Source: JALNXF01 sp964555845
GTDB lineage: Bacteria; Patescibacteriota; Gracilibacteria; BD1-5; UBA2023
NCBI GenBank assembly: GCA_964555845.1
Contig: CAZKUA010000003.1
Span: 67,244 to 131,243, forward strand
Length of the DNA stretch: 64,000 nt
Direction of reading: 5' to 3'
The notes below the pieces were generated by a model. The model was not told where the DNA came from. It made no database searches and saw only the letters and a program-made list of their open reading frames with translations. The translations under genes were made by a program, and so were the position numbers. Of the stretch, positions 20,501 to 31,163 are shown one piece after another (positions within the stretch are counted from its first letter, which is position 1; the number at the start of each line of letters is the position of its first letter).

Positions 20501-23106
20501 TCCCAATCAAATATCGCTAAATTTATATTTCAATCAAATTTAAATTTAAATAAAATCCTTTCTTCTGCAAGATTCCATTCATCTTGGTCGGCTCAATTTA
20601 TTATTTTCTTAACTTCCTCATCTTCCATAAAAACTGCAAATTTTGGGTCCATAATATCTTCGATCCCAGTGTACTCTGTGTCGTCAATTTGGATTTTTGT
20701 TGTGTTTTGGTTGGGGAATTCTCAGGTTTCTTTGATTTGTTCGAGTTCGTTGATTATTTTTTGAATTTCAAAAATCATTTTATTTTTAGATCATTTTCAA
20801 TTTTTAGAGCTTAATCTTTTTGTAACTTGACTCATAAATTCTGGTTCAGCCTCAAAAAGTTCAAATATTTTATCTATAAGCTCTATATATTTATCAAGCT
20901 CTATTTTATTTAAGATAGCATCTTTGATTTCTTGATTAATATTTAAATCTCTTGGTAGATTATTATCATTTAATCCTTCTGAATATATAGTTAATAAGGA
21001 AATAAAATAAAAAATATTTCATTGAATTTCGGGTGTTTTTTGTCTTAGTCTAGCTATAAAATTATCTGCTATTTTATAATCTATATTTTTTCAAAAAAAA
21101 GCATAATTCATAAAATCTTTAGGATTTTTAATTCCTAGTACAAGTTCATCTTTATCTAAAAGCATGCTTACAGAACGCTTTATTACGCCATATTTAAGCG
21201 TAGCTATTTCACAAAATATTTTAAGTCCTTCATCAAATTCCTCCAAAAATTCATCTAGTACTTCTTTTAATACTCATCTTTTTTCTTCAAGCATTTTCTT
21301 GTATTCTTCACTATCTTTTTGTAAATTTTCTTCATTATTTTGATTAAATTGATTTTGGGTAAACTCTTCTGATTTTGCTTTTTTTGTTGGCGGGCTGAGA
21401 GTTAGATTATCTTTGTCTATTCTTCCATAAAACACAATATCTGATTGGATTTCGTATCAGATATTGAGGTTTATACTAGTGTTTAGGATTTGGACTGGGG
21501 AAATATTTGAGTCAGTTTTTGAGTTTAGATATTTGGAATTTACAAGAATTCAGGTTTTGTGGATAAGATAATCGTGAGTTGCATTCTGAGAAAATTCCAT
21601 GGTGTAAAATGGTTTTGTCTCTCCGATAATAGAGTCGATTTTCTTAACGCCCGGTAGGGAAGTGATGTCAAAATTTATGAAATCTGGACTTACAAATATT
21701 ACATTTTCATTATTTCAAATTATTTTTTGGAGTTCATCCTGAGTTGGAAGCACAATTTTTCCAGATTCTTTGAGTTCTTCTAGAAATGGCTTAAATGCCT
21801 CTCTTCAAATATAATCAAGAGTGTATTTTTTCTCGGTTTCATTTGTTTTTCTTTCTTTTAATTTTGAAATTATTTTTCATACAATTTCTGATAATTCCAC
21901 TTTTTCCTCTAGAGTTTCGCATTTATCAAATATTTTAGAAATTGCTTTCTCAATAGTAAGTACTACTCATCTGGTCGGCAATACCTGATTTTTTGCTTCT
22001 GGCACCCACTCAAAAAACGGAGTTTCAAGCGAGAAAATTGAAATATTACTACTTGTCTCGCACACAAATTCCTCATTTACAACTCAGGCAACCTGGAGTC
22101 TTATTATAGTTTTTTGCTTTTTATCTGACTTAGTATTTCTTTTATAGAAAAATCTTGTATGCTCATCCGCATATTTTTTAGTTTCTTCGATATCCATCTT
22201 AGTCCTCAGTTTTGAGCTTGAAGTCGGGATTAGTAGTTTCTCACAAATAGTTTTACTATCCATTCCCACTCAGAAATCCTCCGCGATAAAACCAGATTCA
22301 TTAAGCGTGATATTTACAACTGGAAGCAAGCTTGTATCGAGTTTTTGTCAGTTAATATACACGAATTCTTCCAGATCATTTAAGCGTTTTCAATTCAAAT
22401 ACAGATTGATATATGGATTAGTCCCAAATCTTGAACAAATAAAATCGTTTAAATATGTGAGGGTTTTGTCATCTAATTTTGTCGTAAGGCTCACTATAGT
22501 TCAATTTTCTTGTTTTTTGCTTGTTAGACTTCAGACTTTCACTTCGTTTTTCTCTTCTACAAGCGATATCTCAAATGCCTTTTCTCACTGTTTTTTTGTA
22601 TTTATCGATAATTTTGCATTCTCAAATTCTTGTAAAAACCTTAGAGATTGAAAAAATCCTTCTCAAAATCTCCCCACTTGCACCTCGGGATTTGAGGCAT
22701 CACATGCATTTGCGATGATTTCCACGAGTCATTGAGCCAGATGTTCTCATTGATTTTTTATGAGTTTCTCTTTTTTGACTATTTTTAAATTATCTGATTT
22801 TCTCGTATCCTGTGGAATGAGTTTCAAAACTTCATCATAATCTAGTGTATTTCCTGTTGTAACACTGTAGGTTATGAGCTTAATAAAAGCATCCAGAGGT
22901 ATTTGAGATGGGAGTTCAAATTTTTCTCTCACAAAAGTTATGAAGTCTAGAATTTCAAAATTTTCTCAATTAATTTCTTTGTATTCTACAATTAATTTTT
23001 TGATTTTTTTCCTGTTTTTGTCGATAAAAGACCTGATATTTTCAGGTGATGGACTTTTACCATTTTGCGCTAAATGATCTCTAATTATACTTCTTGTATG
23101 TTTCAT
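17518..23106 (-). CDS. Giant protein with two GHKL ATPase modules and a C-terminal HExxH zincin motif
   Basis: 1862 residues in one unbroken frame. A first GHKL (Hsp90/MutL/MORC-type) module starts near residue 125, with N-box LVEIIANACDA and glycine-rich lid VGRFGEGFFQ. A second module starts near 1330, with VRELVQNSRDA, then LDPAGMNL (the Asp of the D-x-G motif) and GMFGQGFYAT. The ~1100 residues between are mostly helical with acidic stretches and no recognised fold. Near the C-terminus (about 1820) lies VTTHEIVHLLE followed by HEKDLEHDKSFELI, which fits an HExxH zinc protease with a downstream His as in SprT-like zincins. No signal peptide or membrane helix. It starts 10 bases after the repeat protein gene at 23117-24481. 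Function unknown; stress, chaperone or defence roles are possible. Confidence 0.85.
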
Positions 23107-23116
23107 TTTTTTAAAA

Positions 23117-24481
23117 TTATTTCTTTAATACTCATAAATTTTTAATTCTATCCTCCACAAAACAATCAATTCTTTGTAAAATTTTCTCATTTGTAGGAAA
23201 GATTTTTTTGATTTCATTTTTATCATCTTCTGGAAGTCATTCGACAAACTCTAAAAATACATTTTTAGAAATATCAGGCAAACGCATTAAATAGTCAAGT
23301 TCTAGCTTTAGAGAATAGTCTCATTTATTTAAATTATTAATTCTACTTTTTATAAATCTTCTAAATTCATCTCTAAAATTCTCGTCAATAACTTCTTTAT
23401 TTGTGTTAAGATTTGATTTTTTTTCTCATTTTTTTCGTTTAGAACGACTGTTATTATTCTGCACACTTTTTGCGTTTTTATCTTTTCTCTTTTGTTCAAT
23501 TTCTTGCCTTTCTGTTGCCACAGGAATATTCACAAGTTTAAACATTTCTTTTAATTGAGCTCTATTTACAACATCTCATTTACCAACTCTTCATATTCAT
23601 TTTTCTCTCATAAATTCAGCTTTTATTAAGCTACCTAGAAATTTATTTCAAATTTTTCAAATTTTTTGCCAGTCTTGATTTTTTTTACATTTATAAAAAT
23701 ACCAAATTCACTCTATTTCTTGAAGTCATATTTTAAATAATTGCTCTCTGTGAGATAACAAAAGATTTTTATATCTTTCTAGCTCTTGGCTTTCAGTTGC
23801 CACTTTAAATCATAAATTCTCAAGCATTATCCCCAATCATTTATCATCTTGTATAGTTCAAACTTTATTTCCGGCTCACCATTTTTTATTTAAAGTGGCG
23901 TTAGGAAAGCTACTCAAATATTTATTTCAAATTTTTCAAATTTTTTGCCAACTTTTCCATTGCATGCATTCAAAAAGATACCAAACATTATCAATTTCAA
24001 TTAGTCATATTTTAAGTAATTCTTCTTTGTGAGACAGTAAGAGATTTTTATATCTCTCTAATTCTTGAGCTTCTGTTGCGACTTTTAATCATAAAAATTT
24101 AAATTCCTTTCTTAAATGGTCTTTATTTCGAAGTACTCATGCACTATCTCATATTCATCTTGCCTTATTCCATGTTGAGTTCGGAAAACTAATTAGATTA
24201 TTTTTTCCAATTTTTGGCCATTTTCTCCAGTTAATACATTCATCAAAATACCAAATTCAATTAATCTCAATCAGTCACATTTTAAATAATTCTTCTCTAT
24301 GAGATAATAAAATATTTCTGTATTTTTCTGTTTCTTTCCTTTGTTTTGGACTTTCTTCAATCTCCTGTACTTCCGCCTTAAAATAAGCTACTTTCTTGGT
24401 AACGTCTTTATTTCAATTAGAATTTTTTAGTGCAAATTCTTTTAAATTTTGTGCCTCACTATTTTGACTTAATTTACTCAT
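23117..24481 (-). CDS. Protein with three ~90-residue tandem repeats, operon partner of the giant ATPase
   Basis: 454 residues. Three related units occupy about residues 51-138, 141-230 and 233-324. Each runs ERYKNLLLSHREELFKIGL, then IEI-x-x-(I/V)WYF-x-(E/K)C, W-x-x-W(Q/P)KIGK(I)GNK, a variable part, and ends (G/N)(L/I)xVATE. A basic linker (NNNSRSKRKKGEKKSN) follows, then a helical C-terminal domain (DYSLKLELDYLMRLPDISKN). The Trp/Lys-rich units could bind nucleic acid, which I infer only from composition. The stop is 10 bases before the giant GHKL protein start, a tight two-gene operon. Confidence 0.8.
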
Positions 24482-24554
24482 TTTTTGTAAAAATTATAAA
24501 GATCTTTTCAATTTTATCATATTTTCGTAAATTATGCAAAAAATACACACAAAA

Positions 24555-24590
24555 AAATCCCAATAAATGCAAATTTATTGGGATTTTTTT
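24555..24590. terminator. Strong bidirectional rho-independent terminator
   Basis: AAATCCCAATAAA-TGCA-AATTTATTGGGATTTTTTT: a 12-bp stem with T-runs on both strands, lying between the HD hydrolase stop (24595) and the repeat-protein start (24481). On the - strand it ends the HD gene transcript. Confidence 0.88.
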
Positions 24591-24594
24591 AAAT

Positions 24595-25356
24595 CTAAAT
24601 TTTTACAGCTTTTTTTGTCTTTCTTTGAACTAATATTAATCTAACTTCTGAAGCACGTTTTTCTACTTTTTCAATATCTGGGATAAGGTAGCGTCCAAGG
24701 TCATGTTTTAAGGCAATAGGAAGAATATGCTTTATAGTTTCCTCAATTTGTTCTTCTGCTTTTTTTAAATGTTTTTCAGTAATTTCTGATTCATTAAAAT
24801 GAAATATTTCAAGACATCTTAAATTATACATTCTATCTCCAACCTTTACCCTTGGAGCCTTTTTATGATGAGAAATTAGATGATAATGGCGAGTTTTAAT
24901 TTGTTTATCTTTTTTTTCGTCTCCAGTTTTTTTGGGATTTGTAACCATTTCTGTAATCTCAAGAGTTCCAGGTGATACTCTGAAATTTATCAAATTTTTC
25001 ATTTCTCATAAATCAATTTTTCAATCCTCTAATACATCATGATCTTCTGCAGCAGAAAGAGTATCTGGGTCTGTTTCTCATAGCTCTAAAAGTAATAAAA
25101 GAGTTACTCATGATACATGATCAAAATAACGTTCTCAGGTTCTTCTCGTAACTATTTTTCAATATCAATGAATAAGTTTAGCAATTGTTCTTGCCGCCAT
25201 TATTTGACTAATAGAATCTTCACTCAATCACTTAATTTTTAGAAGTTTTCTAGTTTCTTCACATCCATAATCACTGGCAGAAACAAGTTTATCTCAAAAA
25301 CGTATAACTTCTGGAGCTCTAGGGTGAGTTTTAGAAGTAAGATTTTGTTTTTCCAT
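24595..25356 (-). CDS. HD-domain hydrolase related to the SpoT/MESH1 (p)ppGpp hydrolase domain
   Basis: 253 residues. Motifs of the RelA/SpoT hydrolase half are present: RTGERYFDHVSGV (first metal His), SAAEDHDVLED (the HD pair and ED), and KVGDRMYNLRCLE, equivalent to the family KLADRLHNLRTL block. No synthetase, TGS or ACT domain follows, so it resembles small stand-alone alarmone hydrolases that degrade (p)ppGpp with Mn2+. The substrate is inferred from the motif similarity only. It has its own terminator and a 62-base gap to the gene upstream. Confidence 0.78.
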
Positions 25357-25418
25357 AGTTTTAATTATATAATAAATAAAATTTAAATTTTGTCCTAATT
25401 TGATTATATAAAATAATC

Positions 25419-26375
25419 TTAATCTCTAAAAAGATTCTCTAAAATCCTTTCAGGATTTTCAATTAATTTTTTCTTGATTAAATCAATAGCTATTCATTGG
25501 ATTTCCTCTCAATTCTCTTTTAATATTTCTTCGACAATATATTCGGCTATAAATTGAGGAGAAGTTACTATATCTCTAGCTTTCTTTTTTATTTCTTCTC
25601 TTATAATACTAACAGCTTTTTCTACTTCATCCTTTCATTTTTCCTCTTCAAGAATTTCTATAACTTTTTGCTTGTTATATAACATCATAAACATAGTCTG
25701 CATTTCTGGTCTATTTTTAAGAAAATGCTGATTTGTACCATCTTCCATTTGTGCTTTTAGAAATTTTGCAGTTAAAAGTTTTTTTCATTGTTCGCTATCT
25801 GCGATAATTTGCAAGAAACCAGCTTCAGAAAATCTTAAAATATTTTCAATAATTTCCTTATTTATAGGGGCTCATAATTTAAGTAAATCCGCCGTCATTT
25901 TTCTTTTTACTTCTAAATCTTTTTCCATTTTTTGTGCCCCCTCTTTGGAAGTAGGAGGATTTATTCTAACTGAAGTTGCCAAATACAATTTATCAATTGA
26001 TAAATAATTAGCATTTAGAGCTATTAATTTTTTGAAAATATCATATTCATGATATTTAATTGAATAATCTAGTAGATTCCCACCATCGTTAAATGGCATA
26101 TTTATATCTATTCAATCCTTAAAACCATTTTGCACGCTATGCTCAATAAGTAGATTTACAATATCTAAATGTAAATTATTTGATATTAATGTTGCACAAA
26201 AAATATTTCAATCCTCTTTGAAAATTTTTACTGTTCTAAAAGATCGTTTATAATGAACCAGTTTTGTGGTATTTCAAGCGGTTTCATACACTTTTTTCAA
26301 AAGCTCTTCTGCACTAAGATAAGGAGCTTTTATTTCAGGAGATTTCCCTCATACATTAGATGATTTTTTAGGCAT
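25419..26375 (-). CDS. Ankyrin-like protein
   Basis: 318 residues. Residues ~45-140 show ankyrin-type helix pairs (HLDIVNLLIEHSVQNG, then GGNLLDYSIKYHEYDIFKKLIALNAN). The C-terminal half is helical and rich in Glu/Lys (VEKAVSIIREEIKKKARDIV, FIAEYIVEEILKENG). No signal peptide; likely a cytoplasmic protein-binding scaffold. No enzyme motif seen. Confidence 0.65.
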
Positions 26376-26482
26376 AAATATTAAATTAAGTTATACATTA
26401 TTTTATATATAACAATTTTTTATAAAATGTCAAGAAATTTTGATTTTAATTAGTCTGATAAAGTCTTACTTTGAGATAATTT

Positions 26483-26983
26483 TTATGTTACTTCATCTAC
26501 TGCTTTTTTACTAATCTCCAATCTGTCTAAAAATAATTCGTCTGTTATATGAAGATTTATCACTTTAGAATGTTTTTCTAGGAATAATTCATGGTCTTTA
26601 ATAAGCTCGGGCAGTCTCTCGAGGGATTCTGTATAATTTTTAGCTTTATAGAGTTTTGTAAGAAGTTTTTCGCTCAAATCAAGACTGATTATAAAAGTAT
26701 CATAGTTATATTTCTCAAGCCATAATTTGAGATTTTCCCATTCACGATCAACACTAACATCAAAAATAAATGATTTTCCAGACTCCAGAATAGACAAATA
26801 CCTCTCATTTCTCCTCAAAATATATTCATCTTTCTTAAATTCCCCAAAATCCTCCAAAATCTCTGATCTTATCGCATCATTATTAAAAACCGGAAGATTA
26901 AAATTATAACTAAGATAATTGGTAATTGGACTCTTAGAACTACCAACACATCCAGAAAATGTTATACAAATAGGTTTTTTCAT
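26483..26983 (-). CDS. P-loop kinase-like protein
   Basis: 166 residues, readable even in the standard code. The N-terminus PICITFSGCVGSSKSP is a P-loop of the GxxGSSKS variety found in small kinases of the AAA_33/zeta type. The sequence DAIRSEI (possible substrate Arg), SGKSFIFDVSVDRE (Walker B-like Asp) and DTFIISLDLS (third strand) fit nucleotide or small-molecule kinases. The Gly before the P-loop Lys is Ser. Substrate unknown. Confidence 0.72.
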   Translation of the reverse strand: MKKPICITFSGCVGSSKSPITNYLSYNFNLPVFNNDAIRSEILEDFGEFKKDEYILRRNERYLSILESGKSFIFDVSVDREWENLKLWLEKYNYDTFIISLDLSEKLLTKLYKAKNYTESLERLPELIKDHELFLEKHSKVINLHITDELFLDRLEISKKAVDEVT

Positions 26984-27050
26984 TTTTGAATAAAAATTAA
27001 TTTTAATGCAAAAAATATACTTAATGTTGTAACTTTTGCAACATTACTTT

Positions 27051-27437
27051 TTAATCCTCCAAAATCTCTGGGATTCTTCTTTCTGGGATAATTCTCACTT
27101 TTATCTCTTTTTCTCACTGTAAATAAGCCTTTGCAAGTCTATGAAGTCCATCTAGAAGCAATAATTTTCACTTGTTTTGCATAACATCCACTGGATATTT
27201 TAAATCAGCATTTTGAATTTTTTCCCAGTGACTCACTTCCTTCTCCGGATTTGCCAAAGCCTCCCAAACACTCAGATTCCGATCATCAGTTCATTCACTC
27301 TCCCAAAATGGAATATCAAAATGCCACAAAAGACTCTCAATAGGCATAGTTATTACTGGCTCATCAAGTTTCCAGACTTTCTCAACATCCCAAGAGAAGT
27401 CAAATCAAATGTCTTTAATAATTTGTGGTATTGGCAT
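27051..27437 (-). CDS. Small ParB/Srx-like protein
   Basis: 128 residues. The C-terminal part KLLLLDGLHRLAKAYLQGE with IKVRIIPERRIPEIL matches the ParB/sulfiredoxin-type pattern (DGxHRxxAxxxxG), used by this fold to bind nucleotides. The N-terminal part (IIKDIGFDFSWDVEKVWKLD) is unknown. The first ~50 bases of this gene are duplicated, in decayed form, on the far side of the Fic gene (28690-28745). An inverted repeat AATGTTG...CAACATT lies just downstream at 27023-27044. Confidence 0.62.
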
Positions 27438-27448
27438 GGGTTTGGTTT

Positions 27449-28519
27449 TTAGATTAATAAATTTATGAAATCTTGAATAAAAATAAGTTTATTTTTTCAA
27501 ATTTTCATTGAGGAAATTATTTTTTGTTCCTCAAGTTTTTTAATTTGTCTAGTTGCTGTTATTCTTGCAACTCATAGGAGTTTTTCAAATTCTTTAATGG
27601 TTAAAAATGGATTTGAAAATAAAATATTTGTTATTTTATGATAATCTACTTTTAAAATTGATAATCTTTGTTCTATTTTGTCCATTAAATTTCTTATTTT
27701 TATTATTTTATCACTTGTAGATTTTGCTTGAAATATCATTCATTCAAGTAAATATACTATAATTTTAGAATAATCTCAACTAGATGTTGTATATGACAAC
27801 AATTGATAATATTGTTGTCTTGTTTTATTTATATATTCACTTAAAAATAATATTGGATAATCTAATTTTTTAGTTAATACTAAATATAAAATATTTAATA
27901 TTCTTCAAGTTCTACCATTTCAATCAAAAAATGGATGTATTGATTCGAATTGATAATGAATTACAGGCATTTTTATGAGAGCATCAATATCATCAGAGGA
28001 ATTATTTATAAATTTTTCTAAATTTGTTAATAATCTTATAATATTATCCTCTCAAACTGGTGGAGTATATAAAATCTCTCACATATTATTTGCTATAACT
28101 GTTCAAGGAATTTTTCTAATTCATGTTTTTTGTGGTTCTATCAAACCTTGTAATTCTACTAAAAAATTAAATCAAATTCCACCCTCTTTTTTTAATCTTT
28201 CAAATCATTTTAATATAGCGTTATGATAATGTAATACCTCTTTTTCTGGTCATTTTATAGAATCTAGAGAAAGTGCATTTGATTGAAGAACCTTAAGTGT
28301 TGTTGTATTTATATTTTCTATTGCTGATGATTCAACCGACTCTTTTATTAAAAGTGGTGAGACAAGTATTTCTATATTTGGAATAAGATAAGAAAGTCAA
28401 TTAAGTTTTGATATTTCTTCGCTGGCTTTTATTGCAAGTTTTAAAAATTCTTTTTTATCAAAATCAAAATCTCAAGGTAACAAAGGTAAATCATTATAAG
28501 GAATAGTTTTATCAAACAT
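27449..28519 (-). CDS. Fic family protein (probable AMP-transferase)
   Basis: 356 residues. The catalytic motif HPFFDGNGRTGR at residues 195-206 is complete; two of its glycines are TGA codons. An N-terminal SSAIEN segment (residues 64-69) fits the S-x-x-x-E-(G/N) inhibitory-helix motif of class II Fic proteins, in which the Glu blocks ATP binding. The N-terminal Fic_N-like domain (DLPLLPGDFDFDKKEFLKL) and a C-terminal winged helix (TIKEFEKLLGVARITATRQ) complete the usual Fic-DNA-binding architecture. It probably modifies a protein with AMP and may autoregulate through the palindromes at 28580-28665. It lies between direct repeats, suggesting insertion as a cassette. Confidence 0.92.
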
Positions 28520-28579
28520 ATATTTAAATCTTAATAATATTTATATGCAATATAATATAGATTTAATAATTAAAGTCAA

Positions 28580-28665
28580 ATTATATGTATCATTTTTTGT
28601 GTTTTTTGATACATATAATCTTGATATGTATCATGTGTGATATATGAAGTTGTGATATGTATCAT
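28580..28665. promoter_or_regulatory. Cluster of TGATACATA operator-like sites
   Basis: A perfect 13-base inverted repeat ATTATATGTATCA (28580-28592) / TGATACATATAAT (28607-28619), 14 bases apart, is followed by two direct copies of GATATGTATCAT (28623-28634 and 28654-28665). They lie between the Fic gene (-) and a divergent + strand gene (28795). The spacing and repetition suggest binding of a dimeric regulator, possibly the Fic protein winged helix. Confidence 0.65.
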
Positions 28666-28689
28666 ATTTTAACTTTTTTGATATACATT

Positions 28690-28745
28690 ATTTCCCCAAG
28701 AGAAGTTAAATCAGATATCTTTAATATTTTACAATATTTTGCATG
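28690..28745 (-). pseudogene. Decayed copy of the 5' end of the ParB-like gene
   Basis: CCCAAGAGAAGTTAAATCAG-ATATCTTTAATA... matches the start region of the gene at 27051-27437 (27386-27437) at roughly 80 per cent over 50 bases. The copy has an early in-frame TAA and no further coding potential. Together the two copies bracket the Fic gene. Confidence 0.65.
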
Positions 28746-28794
28746 TTATATAAATATATGATATACTCAATCCAATATTAATTATTGACATATT

Positions 28795-30048
28795 ATGGCA
28801 GATACTATAAATAATAATTTATTGTCTTGAAAAACAAATGATTTAAGCAATGTCTGATTACTACCAACATCTAAAATTTGAAGAAGAATTGATTGGAGTA
28901 AATTGTTTGATAGAATACGATTAGGCTATAAAAAACCTCTTAATTGGAATTTACTTTTAGATGAAAATTGAAACTTTAGTGAAAGAAATTTTATAATGTG
29001 AGATTTTTTTCATACAAGAGAAAAAAATAAATTAATTATTGAGGCTAATAAATTGCCACAAGAAATTGCATGATATAAACAAAAAGTTGGCAATGATCGC
29101 ATATTTTACTATAATTCATTAATTAGTAATTTAATTAAACTTTTTCAAAATATATTTTTTCTATGAAATCAAAATAAAGAAAAATGAGATATAACAAATG
29201 TCTATGTCCAAAATTTCTTTATAAAATTAAATGAAATAAATGAAATGTTAAAAAATCCAGAAACATTATACAATGGGTCCAGTTCTGAAAGTATTGATTC
29301 TATTGATGATGAAATACTAAAATATTCTAAAGAATGAATTGAATGGGTAGAAAAAATGTGGTGACCATATGAAAAAGAAAATATTGAAAAATTTAAAGAA
29401 TCAGCTTTAAAATTTTTAAAACCTTGAAATGTACTTGATGTAGATAAAGTTCTTGAAACACTAAATTCACATTGGTCATGGAATGAAGATGTTCTAATCT
29501 TTGTATTCTATACTGCTAATTGTAGCAAAAATGAGCTAGAACGACTGCAAAAGTGAGTTCTTGCTGCGCTAGATTCTAAATTTAAAAAATTAGACACTCC
29601 AAAAATCTTTTTAATTTTAGAATTTATACTTCCTTATATATTGGATTGAATTGAAAATTTAAATTTTGATTTTCCTGAATTATTTAGACCTGAATATCTT
29701 AGTAAAATACATACATATGATTTAACTATAGAAAAATTTATAGGACATATTCATTATTTATGAAAAGAAAATAATTGGCCTCAAGAAATACAAGCAAAAT
29801 TAATTGAACAATTCAAAATATATTGAGCATCAGAAAAATGAAAAATATGATTCTGACAATGAAGCGAACAGCTTTATTATTGGCAAGAAATTACAGGTCA
29901 TTTAAATAAGGATAATTACAAAGACTATTTAAAATCCGAAGATTTATGAGAAAATAGAAGGCCATTACCCAATATCCTTAGATGTTCTATTGAAGAAACG
30001 AAAGAAATTACAAGTAGTAGTGTTCAACAATTAATGATCAATTCTTAA
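28795..30048 (+). CDS. Uncharacterised 417-residue protein
   Basis: The frame is open from ATG 28795 to TAA 30046 with TGA as Gly. Mostly helical, with acidic and Trp-containing segments (SKEGIEWVEKMWGPYEKENI, LNSHWSWNEDVLIFVFYTAN, GFGQGSEQLYYWQEITG). No signal peptide, membrane helix or recognisable motif. Divergent from the Fic gene across the operator cluster and ended by a strong terminator, so a single-gene unit. Confidence 0.68.
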
Positions 30049-30069
30049 GTCGAACTCACAATTTTAAAC

Positions 30070-30101
30070 AAAAAAGAGCCTAAAAATTTAGGCTCTTTTT
30101 T
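30070..30101 (+). terminator. Rho-independent terminator
   Basis: AAAAAGAGCCTAAA-AAT-TTAGGCTCTTTTTT, a symmetrical stem with a T-run, 22 bases after the stop of the preceding gene. Confidence 0.9.
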
Positions 30102-30299
30102 CGTGTTTTAAACTAACTTTTTACCCGAACTATTCCTTTATATAAGCCATTATTTAAAGGTGGTTCGATATTTTTTACTTTGGACAAGCCACCGTGAAGA
30201 ATAAATACCATTATGATGTAATCATTAAAATAATAATATTCAAAAACCAAATTTTAGCAAATTATATCTGTGAAATATAATTTGCTATCTATCTGCTTT
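30102..30299. other. Spacer with a perfect 12-7-12 palindrome
   Basis: No gene is seen in this ~200-base AT-rich stretch. Its notable content is AGCAAATTATAT (30256-30267), a 7-base spacer CTGTGAA, and ATATAATTTGCT (30275-30286). The layout, 12-base perfect arms around an asymmetric 7-base spacer, is that of a tyrosine-recombinase core site. Related TTTAGCA...TTTGCT palindromes occur at 36273-36297 and 50004-50045. It also lies just downstream of the first - strand gene of the putative element. Confidence 0.55.
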
Positions 30300-30503
30300 T
30301 TATCTTTCAATAGTTATTAATTGTACATAGTCTTTTTTGCTAATATCAGTAATATTTTTAGCTAGTCTTAGGATTCCATTGTTTAGTTTCAGTATATCCT
30401 TTTCATTAATGATTAGATTTTTTCAATTAGCAAGACTTACCTTTACAATCTTCTCTTCACTGAGATTACTCATAAAAGGTTCAGATATATTATATTTTTT
30501 CAT
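30300..30503 (-). CDS. Small uncharacterised protein
   Basis: 67 residues: KKYNISEPFMSNLSEEKIVK, then VSLANGKNLIINEKDILKLN and DYVQLITIER. Basic and strand-rich, no membrane segment. It follows the AT-rich leader AATTTAAATTAC and lies 76 bases after the next - strand gene. No family recognised. Short, so kept at moderate confidence. Confidence 0.55.
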
Positions 30504-30579
30504 ATTTTTGTAATTTAAATTATAAATATAGCTGTTTAAAGAGCTACTATTAAACAGCTATTGTTTTGGAAGATATCTC

Positions 30580-31020
30580 TTATGAATTAATTATATATTT
30601 ATATTCAATATCACTTATGTCTAGAATAAGGTAAGTGTTATTATTCTTGTACATAATTACGTGTATTAATTCATAATAATGGTTATCTTTATTATACGAA
30701 ACATCATCAATACATATTGGTTTTCATTTTTTTCAGATTAATTCTATTTTGCAAGTCTTAGCTTCTGAATGTTTAATGATTTTAGTTCTGAATTTAAATT
30801 TTCATTTTTTGTTTCTGCAAATTACATATATTAATTCTTTGGATTCAACTCAATTACAATCCAATATTTCTCCAATTTCATTTATATCAAATCTATTGAT
30901 TGGTATTTTTTTATAAATGATATTAACCTCATCAGGAATATTTTTTGATGTTATTATTTCAAAATCATCTCATAAAATAACATCATCACTGAAGAATTTA
31001 TACATAGGATTCTTTTTCAT
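30580..31020 (-). CDS. Uncharacterised small protein
   Basis: 146 residues, alternating strands, rich in Ile, Lys, Asn and with five Cys (LDCNGVESKELIYVICRNKK, EAKTCKIELIGKKGKPICID). The sequence NGVESKELIYVICRNKKGKFKF suggests a compact beta fold. No family recognised. It follows two hairpins (31164-31196 and 31221-31250) that separate it from the recombinase gene. Confidence 0.58.
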
Positions 31021-31163
31021 AGTTTTAAAATTAAAAATTAAATAAAAAATATATAAGAAAAAATTCTCATATAAAATCATATATGTATTTTTGAAAAGTT
31101 TTAGTTAATAAATAAAACTATTTTCTAATTACTTAAAACACATAAAAAAGTATTAAAAAATAT

